11,867 bases of DNA from assembly GCA_023253905.1 (NCBI GenBank), contig JALREG010000152.1, positions 1 through 11,867 of the forward strand, given 5' to 3'. The position numbers and the translations under genes were made by a program. This DNA is from Burkholderiaceae bacterium. Its GTDB lineage: Bacteria > Pseudomonadota > Gammaproteobacteria > Burkholderiales > Burkholderiaceae. The notes below the pieces were generated by a model, which was not told the DNA's origin, did not search any database, and saw only the letters and a program-made list of their open reading frames with translations. Positions 7,339 to 11,867 of this stretch are shown here, in pieces. Numbering within the stretch: the stretch's first letter is position 1; each line of letters starts with the position of its first letter.

Positions 7339-8322
7339 CTAATGTCCGGCGCCGCTGCGCTCGATTCGCAGTCGTGGGTCAACTGCGAAATAAAGGAGAT
7401 CGACCACCAGATTGATGGTGACGAAAATGAGCGAGATCAGGCACAGGTAGGCGGCCATCACGGGAATATCGGCTACCTGCACCGACTGAATAAAGAGGAG
7501 CCCCATGCCCGGCCACTGAAACACCGATTCGGTGACGATTGCAAAGGCGATGATGCCGCCCAGCTGCAGGCCCGCTATGGTAATGACTGGCACCAGTGTG
7601 TTGCGAAGCGCATGACCGAAATGAATCGTGCGGTTGGTGAGGCCGCGCGCACGCGCAAACTTGATGTAATCGGTGCGGAGCACCTCGAGCATCTCTGAGC
7701 GAACCAGCCGCATCACGAGCGTCATCTGGAAAAGTGCCAGCGTGAGCGCAGGCAGGATCAGATGCTTCCAGCCATCCACGGTGAGCATGCCGGTTGACCA
7801 GCTGCCCACCATCACCGTGTCACCCCGGCCATACGACGGCAGCCACCCGAGCAGTACCGCGAAAAACAGAATGAGCAGGATGCCGATGAGGAATGTGGGT
7901 AACGACACGCCCACCAAAGACAGCGCAAGGAGCATATTGGACAGCACCCCACGACGTCTGAGCGCGGTGTAGACCCCCATGGGAACGCCCGCAAGGAGCG
8001 CAATGGCCGCGGCGGTGAGCGCGAGTTCGAGCGTGGCAGGAAGCTTTTCTGCGAGCAGCGACGACACCTTCTGGCCCTGCCTGAGCGACACACCGAATTC
8101 GCCCTGCACCGCATTGCCAATGAAATGCCCGAACTGGATGTAGAAAGGCTGATCGAGGCCGAGCGCCTGCGTGACCTGCACCCGCTGCTCGGGGGTGGCG
8201 TCCTGCCCCAGCATGGAGAGCACCGGATCGCCCACGTAGCGGAACAGTGCGAAGGCTACGAGCGCCACAAACCCCATGACGGCAAGCGCCTGCAGCAGTC
8301 GTCTGAGGATAAAGGCGAGCAT
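7339..8322 (-). CDS. dppB: Peptide ABC transporter permease, DppB/OppB type
   Basis: This 327-residue inner-membrane permease starts with the typical MLAFILRRLLQAL signal-anchor helix. Next comes the periplasmic region with LGLDQPFYIQFGHFIGN (54-70) and GEFGVSL (74-80), the classic DppB/OppB signature. Further membrane segments lie at about 98-118, 130-158, 187-207, 243-265 and 290-312. The EAA loop DYIKFARARGLTNRTIHFGH is at 218-237. The C-terminal YFAVDPRLRI is standard for the family. It pairs with the C permease. The start at 8322 lacks an obvious Shine-Dalgarno, but the alignment of the first helix leaves little choice. The gene follows the M20 amidohydrolase gene after 55 bases, a gap containing a perfect palindrome. 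No substrate-binding protein gene accompanies the permeases. Confidence 0.95.
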   Translation of the reverse strand: MLAFILRRLLQALAVMGFVALVAFALFRYVGDPVLSMLGQDATPEQRVQVTQALGLDQPFYIQFGHFIGNAVQGEFGVSLRQGQKVSSLLAEKLPATLELALTAAAIALLAGVPMGVYTALRRRGVLSNMLLALSLVGVSLPTFLIGILLILFFAVLLGWLPSYGRGDTVMVGSWSTGMLTVDGWKHLILPALTLALFQMTLVMRLVRSEMLEVLRTDYIKFARARGLTNRTIHFGHALRNTLVPVITIAGLQLGGIIAFAIVTESVFQWPGMGLLFIQSVQVADIPVMAAYLCLISLIFVTINLVVDLLYFAVDPRLRIERSGAGH

Positions 8323-8348
8323 CGCTGGGATTGCTCAGGCGGTGAGAC

Positions 8349-8360
8349 TGGCACGTGCCA
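8349..8360. promoter_or_regulatory. Perfect 12-base palindrome before dppB
   Basis: TGGCACGTGCCA reads the same on both strands and lies in the 55-base gap between the amidohydrolase stop (8378) and the dppB start (8322). It has no loop, so it suits a protein-binding site for a dimeric regulator better than an RNA hairpin. The flanking bases do not extend the symmetry. I checked it against a sigma-54 promoter (TGGCAC...TTGC) on both strands, and the second element is absent at the right spacing. Its role is not known. Confidence 0.35.
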
Positions 8361-8377
8361 TGGCGCTGCGGGCTGGC

Positions 8378-9583
8378 TCAGACCACGGGCTCGGGTGCCT
8401 CGGCGAACCAGCGTTCGGCCAGCCGCACCCAGAAACTGCCACCAATGGGAATGATCTCGTCATTGAAATCATAGTGGGGCCCGTGCAGTACACAGGGGCC
8501 CAGCCCATGACCCGCCGCACGATGGTCGCCCACGCCGTTACCGATCACCACATAACAGCCCGGCATTTTCTCGAGGAAGAACGCGAAATCTTCAGCGCCC
8601 ATGGTGGGTTCAAATTCGAAGACATTGTCGGCACCGACCACATCGGCCGCCACGGCCCGGCAGAAATGGGTTTCTGCCTCGTGGTTGATGAGGGACGGGT
8701 AGTTGCGGTGGAAGTGAAACTCGGCGCTCGCGCCGAATGCGCTCGCCGTGTGCTCGGTGGTCTCTCGCATGCGGCTTTCGACCATGTCGAGCGTTTCCGG
8801 GCGAAAGGTGCGCACGGTGCCGCGCAGTTCGGCCGAATCGGGAACCACATTGGTGGCCTCACCCGCGTGCAGCATGGTGACCGAAATGAGCGCGGCATCG
8901 ATGGGGTTTCGGTTGCGCGAGACGATGGTCTGGAAGGCCTGAACGAGCTGACAGGCGACCGGGATGGGGTCGATGCCCAGGTGCGGGAGGGCCGCATGGG
9001 TGCCGCGCCCCTTCAGCACAATTCGAAACTCGTTGGACGAGGCGAGCATGGGCCCGGGACGCATTGCGATCTGCCCGGGTTTGAGGCCCGGCCAGTTGTG
9101 CATGCCGAAAATCGCCTGCATGGGAAAGCGCTCGAACAGTCCGTCTCGCATCATTTCGCGGGCGCCTGCGCCACCCTCTTCGGCGGGCTGAAACACCAGG
9201 TAGACGGTGCCATCGAAATTGCGGTGCGTGGAGAGGTGACGGGCGGCGGCAAGGAGCATGGCGGTATGCCCGTCGTGCCCGCACGCATGCATGCGGCCCG
9301 CGATGCGCGAAGCGTGCGCGAAGCGGTTGAGCTCGGTCATGGGCAGTGCGTCCATGTCGGCGCGCAGGCCGATGGCACGCCGCGAGCTGCCCTGTCGAAT
9401 GACTCCGACCACGCCGGTCTTGCCGAGACCGCGGTGAACCTCGATTCCCCATTCGGCGAGCTTCTTTGCCACCAGCTCGCTGGTACGGTGCTCGTCGTAG
9501 CGCAGCTCGGGATGGGCGTGGATCTCGCGGCGGACGGCTGCGATCTCGGCGTTAAAGGCAACAATCTGTTCGATTGGTTTCAT
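8378..9583 (-). CDS. M20-family amidohydrolase / aminoacylase (hippurate hydrolase-like)
   Basis: The product is 401 residues with the M20D (HipO/IAA-amino-acid hydrolase) pattern. EIHAHPELRYDE lies at 20-31, LRADMDALPM at 73-82, and metal-ligand motif HACGHDGHTAML at 99-110 (Cys101, His103). FQPAEEGGAGA at 131-141 holds Glu135 and Glu136, MHNWPGLKPG at 161-170 holds His161, and HGPHYDFND at 367-375 holds His370. The lid/dimerisation domain is at about 185-295. Such enzymes hydrolyse the amide bond of N-acyl amino acids or dipeptides using a binuclear metal centre. No signal peptide is seen, so it acts in the cytoplasm. As first gene of the operon it probably processes what the Dpp-type importer brings in. 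The ATG at 9583 matches where family homology begins. An in-frame extension to 9883 runs across the intergenic region into the divergent gene and is not credible. No Shine-Dalgarno is visible; a hairpin occupies that position. Confidence 0.93.
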   Translation of the reverse strand: MKPIEQIVAFNAEIAAVRREIHAHPELRYDEHRTSELVAKKLAEWGIEVHRGLGKTGVVGVIRQGSSRRAIGLRADMDALPMTELNRFAHASRIAGRMHACGHDGHTAMLLAAARHLSTHRNFDGTVYLVFQPAEEGGAGAREMMRDGLFERFPMQAIFGMHNWPGLKPGQIAMRPGPMLASSNEFRIVLKGRGTHAALPHLGIDPIPVACQLVQAFQTIVSRNRNPIDAALISVTMLHAGEATNVVPDSAELRGTVRTFRPETLDMVESRMRETTEHTASAFGASAEFHFHRNYPSLINHEAETHFCRAVAADVVGADNVFEFEPTMGAEDFAFFLEKMPGCYVVIGNGVGDHRAAGHGLGPCVLHGPHYDFNDEIIPIGGSFWVRLAERWFAEAPEPVV

Positions 9584-9689
9584 GGGTGACACGAGCGCAA
9601 GACGCGACTCGTCAGTTTTCCGGAATCGGTTGAGAATATCAGCCCAGGCGACAGTTTCATGCGGTCTCACCGAACAGGCAGGGTTTTCT
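9584..9689. promoter_or_regulatory. Divergent intergenic region between amidohydrolase and molybdoenzyme genes, with leader hairpin
   Basis: These 106 bases carry the start signals of two divergent genes. On the plus strand AGGG at 9680-9683, six bases before ATG 9690, is a good Shine-Dalgarno for the oxidoreductase. Towards the minus-strand gene, an inverted repeat at 9591-9612 pairs ACGAG with CTCGT and CGC with GCG, with a one-base bulge and a 5-base loop. In the amidohydrolase mRNA this hairpin would end seven bases before the start codon, where a Shine-Dalgarno would normally be. I find no convincing -10/-35 pair; TTGAGA near 9630 on the plus strand is a weak candidate. Confidence 0.45.
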
Positions 9690-11792
9690 ATGAGCGCGGC
9701 CACTGAGGCATCTCCGGTCACTTCCGACGCCGGCTCCGAGCCGGGCGACATCATTGTGCGCGGCGCGTGCCCGCATGATTGCCCCGATACCTGTGCGCTC
9801 CTCGTTACCGTGCGCAAGGGCCAGGCAATTCGCGTGGCCGGCCACCCCGACCACGGCAGTACCGCTGGCGTGCTGTGCACCAAAGTATCGCGCTACCCCG
9901 AGCGCACCTACTCGCCCGATCGTCTGCTCACCCCGATGCGCAGGGTGGGGAAGAAGGGTGAGGGCCGGTTCGAGCCGGTGAGCTGGGACGAGGCGCTCGA
10001 TGACATCGCGGCGCGCCTCAAGTCGATTGCCGCCCGCGATCCGCAGCGCATTCTCCCCTACAGCTATGCGGGCACCATGGGATGGGTGCAGGGCGAGGGG
10101 ATGGGCTCGCGGCTTTTTCACAAGATGGGGGCCTCGCTTCTTGATCGCACGATCTGTTCCTCGCCTGGTGTGACGGGGCTTCAGTACACGCTGGGCGGTG
10201 CGGTCGGCATGGATGTCGAGCAGTTCGTCAATTCAAGGCTGATTCTCATCTGGGGATCAAACCCCATCACATCGAGCGTGCACTTCTGGGCGATTGCTCA
10301 GGAGGCCAAACGCCGGGGCGCGAAGCTGATCGCCATCGATCCGCACCGCACAGACACCGCCCTCAAATGCCATGAACATATCGCGCTGATGCCCGGTACC
10401 GATGCGGCGCTTGCGCTGGGGCTCATGCACCTTCTGATTGCCGAGGGACGAATCGATCAGGACTACGTGGCCCGGCATACCGTGGGGTTCGAAGCACTCG
10501 CCGAGCGCGCGTCGGCCTGGACGCCGGCCCGTACGGCCAGCGTCTGCGGCATTTCCGAGGACCAGGTACGAAGCCTCGCGCACGACTACGCCACGATCCG
10601 GCCAGCTGCGATCCGGCTCAACTACGGCATGCAGCGCGTCTATGGCGCGGCCAACGCGGTGCGCGCGGTTGCCTGCCTGCCAGCGCTCATTGGCGCATGG
10701 CGCGATCCAGCCGGTGGCTTACTGCTCTCCTCCAGCCACATGGTGCCGGCCACGCCTGCGCGCCATGTGCGCACCGAGCTGCTTCCCGGCGCGCGTCCGC
10801 GCACTATCAACATGGTGGAGATTGGGGATGCGTTGCTCGCCGCCGACCCGCCGATCGAGGCGGTGGTGGTGTACAACTCGAATCCGGTTGCGGTTGCGCC
10901 TGAGTCTGACAGGGTGATCCGGGGCTTTGCCCGGGAAGACCTGTTCACGGTGGTGCTCGAACACTTTCAGACCGATACCGCCGACTACGCCGACTATCTG
11001 CTGCCTGCCACCACGCAGCTCGAGCACTTCGATGTTCACAAAGCCTACGGCCACTGGTATGTGCTCGCCAATCAGCCTGCCATCGAACCGCTCGGACAGG
11101 CGCGCTCAAACAGCGACGTGTTCCGTGACCTTGCGCGCCGAATGGGCTACACCGACCCCCTGCTTCAGGCAAGCGATGAGGCAATCGCTCGCGATGCGAT
11201 GGACTGGTCGAGTCCGCTAGCCGGTGCAGATGCCTATGAGCGCATGATTCGGGAAGGCTGGATCAAGATGCGGCATGCCGATGCGCCGTATGCCGAAGGG
11301 GGCTTTCCGACGCCCTCAGGAAAATGTGAGTTCTACAGCGAGCGGCTGAAGCGGGAAGGCCATGACCCGCTTCCCGATTGGCTCCCCAACCGCGAATCCC
11401 GGCATGCTGATCCGGCGCTCGCTGCCCGTTATCCGCTCGCCATGATCTCGCCGCCCGCGCGCCATTTCCTCAATTCAAGCTTTGTGAATGTGGCAAGCCT
11501 GCAGGCGACTGAGCGCGAACAGCGCTGCGAAATCCACCCCGACGATGCGGCGGCGCGTGGCATTGCCGATGGCGATCAGGTGCGGGTATTCAACGACCGG
11601 GGCTCGTTTCTGGCGCGCGCGCGGGTGAGTGATCGCACGCGCCGTGACCTGGTGGTGGCCTGGGGCCTCTGGTGGCACAAGCTCGTGCCGGGGGCCCGCA
11701 ACGTGAACGCGGTGACCGGTCAGGCGCTCACCGACCTGGGCCGCGGGCCCACTTTCTACGACTGTCTGGTTGAGGTGGAGAAGGCGGCTTAA
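9690..11792 (+). CDS. Cytoplasmic molybdopterin oxidoreductase with [4Fe-4S] centre (DMSO reductase/formate dehydrogenase family)
   Basis: The product is 700 residues when started at ATG 9690, which has a clear Shine-Dalgarno; an in-frame ATG at 9582 overlaps the divergent gene's start and is rejected. The N-terminal iron-sulfur motif is GACPHDCPDTC plus GVLCTK (Cys27, 31, 35, 63; spacing 3, 3, 27). VSWDEALDDIA at 97-107 and SPDRLLTPMRRVG follow, as is normal for the family. TICSSPGVTG at 154-163 aligns with the formate dehydrogenase Sec/Cys stretch, making Cys156 the likely molybdenum ligand. LIWGSNPITS and AIDPHRTDTA bind the pterin cofactor. The C-terminal dinucleotide-binding domain spans roughly 575-697 (IHPDDAAARGIADGDQVRVF). 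There is no twin-arginine signal, so it stays in the cytoplasm. No iron-sulfur or membrane subunit is encoded beside it. The substrate is unknown; formate is only one of several possibilities for this group. Confidence 0.9.
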   Translation: MSAATEASPVTSDAGSEPGDIIVRGACPHDCPDTCALLVTVRKGQAIRVAGHPDHGSTAGVLCTKVSRYPERTYSPDRLLTPMRRVGKKGEGRFEPVSWDEALDDIAARLKSIAARDPQRILPYSYAGTMGWVQGEGMGSRLFHKMGASLLDRTICSSPGVTGLQYTLGGAVGMDVEQFVNSRLILIWGSNPITSSVHFWAIAQEAKRRGAKLIAIDPHRTDTALKCHEHIALMPGTDAALALGLMHLLIAEGRIDQDYVARHTVGFEALAERASAWTPARTASVCGISEDQVRSLAHDYATIRPAAIRLNYGMQRVYGAANAVRAVACLPALIGAWRDPAGGLLLSSSHMVPATPARHVRTELLPGARPRTINMVEIGDALLAADPPIEAVVVYNSNPVAVAPESDRVIRGFAREDLFTVVLEHFQTDTADYADYLLPATTQLEHFDVHKAYGHWYVLANQPAIEPLGQARSNSDVFRDLARRMGYTDPLLQASDEAIARDAMDWSSPLAGADAYERMIREGWIKMRHADAPYAEGGFPTPSGKCEFYSERLKREGHDPLPDWLPNRESRHADPALAARYPLAMISPPARHFLNSSFVNVASLQATEREQRCEIHPDDAAARGIADGDQVRVFNDRGSFLARARVSDRTRRDLVVAWGLWWHKLVPGARNVNAVTGQALTDLGRGPTFYDCLVEVEKAA

Positions 11793-11867
11793 GCGCTGCG
11801 GCCTCGGATGGGCGGCTCGCCGATCCGGCGCCAGAGATATTCGCCATGGCCACCGGGGCCGGTGATT
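11789..11867 (-). CDS. 3' end of an unidentified gene entering from the right
   Basis: On the reverse strand one frame is open from the window edge to a TAA at 11789-11791, giving 25 C-terminal residues that include GPGGHGEYLWRRIGEPP. The end overlaps the molybdoenzyme stop by four bases (shared TTAA), as expected for tightly packed convergent genes. The GP..EYLWRR pattern recalls the GP-EWLWR tail of DUF418 membrane proteins, but so short a piece cannot support a family call. The other two reverse frames give less protein-like sequence. Confidence 0.5.
   Translation of the reverse strand, partial: ITGPGGHGEYLWRRIGEPPIRGRSA

Noticed and set aside
8349..8370. Possible sigma-54 promoter starting with TGGCAC
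   Set aside because: The GG and GC elements are one base off the required spacing on the plus strand, and the -12 element is absent on the minus strand.
8276..9589. Plus-strand reading frame (437 residues) opposite the M20 amidohydrolase
   Set aside because: It is a mirror of a conserved metallohydrolase; the translation is His/Gly/Arg-rich and lacks domains.
9582..9689. 36-residue N-terminal extension of the molybdoenzyme, considered as a twin-arginine signal
   Set aside because: ARRDSSVFRNRLR lacks the S/T-RR-x-F-L-K pattern and a hydrophobic core; the ATG overlaps the divergent gene's start, and ATG 9690 has a good Shine-Dalgarno.

Overview
The window is GC-rich (roughly 60-65% by eye), tightly packed chromosomal DNA. 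The gene families and their sequence style suggest a Pseudomonadota bacterium, most likely a betaproteobacterium near Burkholderiales. That placement rests on general resemblance only, because there is no rRNA or other taxonomic marker. I see no mobile element, tRNA, rRNA, CRISPR array, phage gene or integration site. No gene-free stretch exceeds about 110 bases.

Layout, left to right. (1) 1-747, minus: a TauE/SafE-family membrane exporter whose last few residues run off the left edge. (2) 831-4347, plus: a probable three-gene operon with 21- and 16-base gaps. It encodes a ketopantoate-reductase-family NAD(P)H oxidoreductase, an AMP-forming acyl-CoA ligase of the Pcs60/AAE3 (oxalate--CoA ligase) type, and a cytoplasmic LD-carboxypeptidase (family S66). 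(3) 4331-9583, minus: a five-gene run transcribed leftwards. It begins with an M20-family amidohydrolase/aminoacylase and continues with a Dpp/Opp-type ABC peptide importer: permeases B and C, then ATPases D and F. Its last gene converges on the LD-carboxypeptidase gene with a 17-base overlap. (4) 9690-11792, plus: a stand-alone cytoplasmic molybdopterin oxidoreductase with an N-terminal [4Fe-4S] motif, divergent from the amidohydrolase gene. (5) 11789-11867, minus: the 3' end of another gene, overlapping the oxidoreductase stop by 4 bases.

How the genes may work together. The importer, the amidohydrolase and the nearby LD-carboxypeptidase together suggest uptake and cytoplasmic breakdown of peptides, possibly murein peptides or N-acylated peptides/amino acids. 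No periplasmic substrate-binding protein is encoded here, so one must come from elsewhere. The CoA ligase suggests activation of a small (di)acid such as oxalate. The reductase beside it may serve a 2-oxo or 2-hydroxy acid rather than pantothenate synthesis. The substrate of the molybdoenzyme cannot be read from the sequence.

I did not find a convincing undescribed system. The most notable structure lies around the starts of genes: small inverted repeats sit just before the starts of the reductase, LD-carboxypeptidase and amidohydrolase genes, and a perfect 12-base palindrome lies in the gap before the first permease gene.
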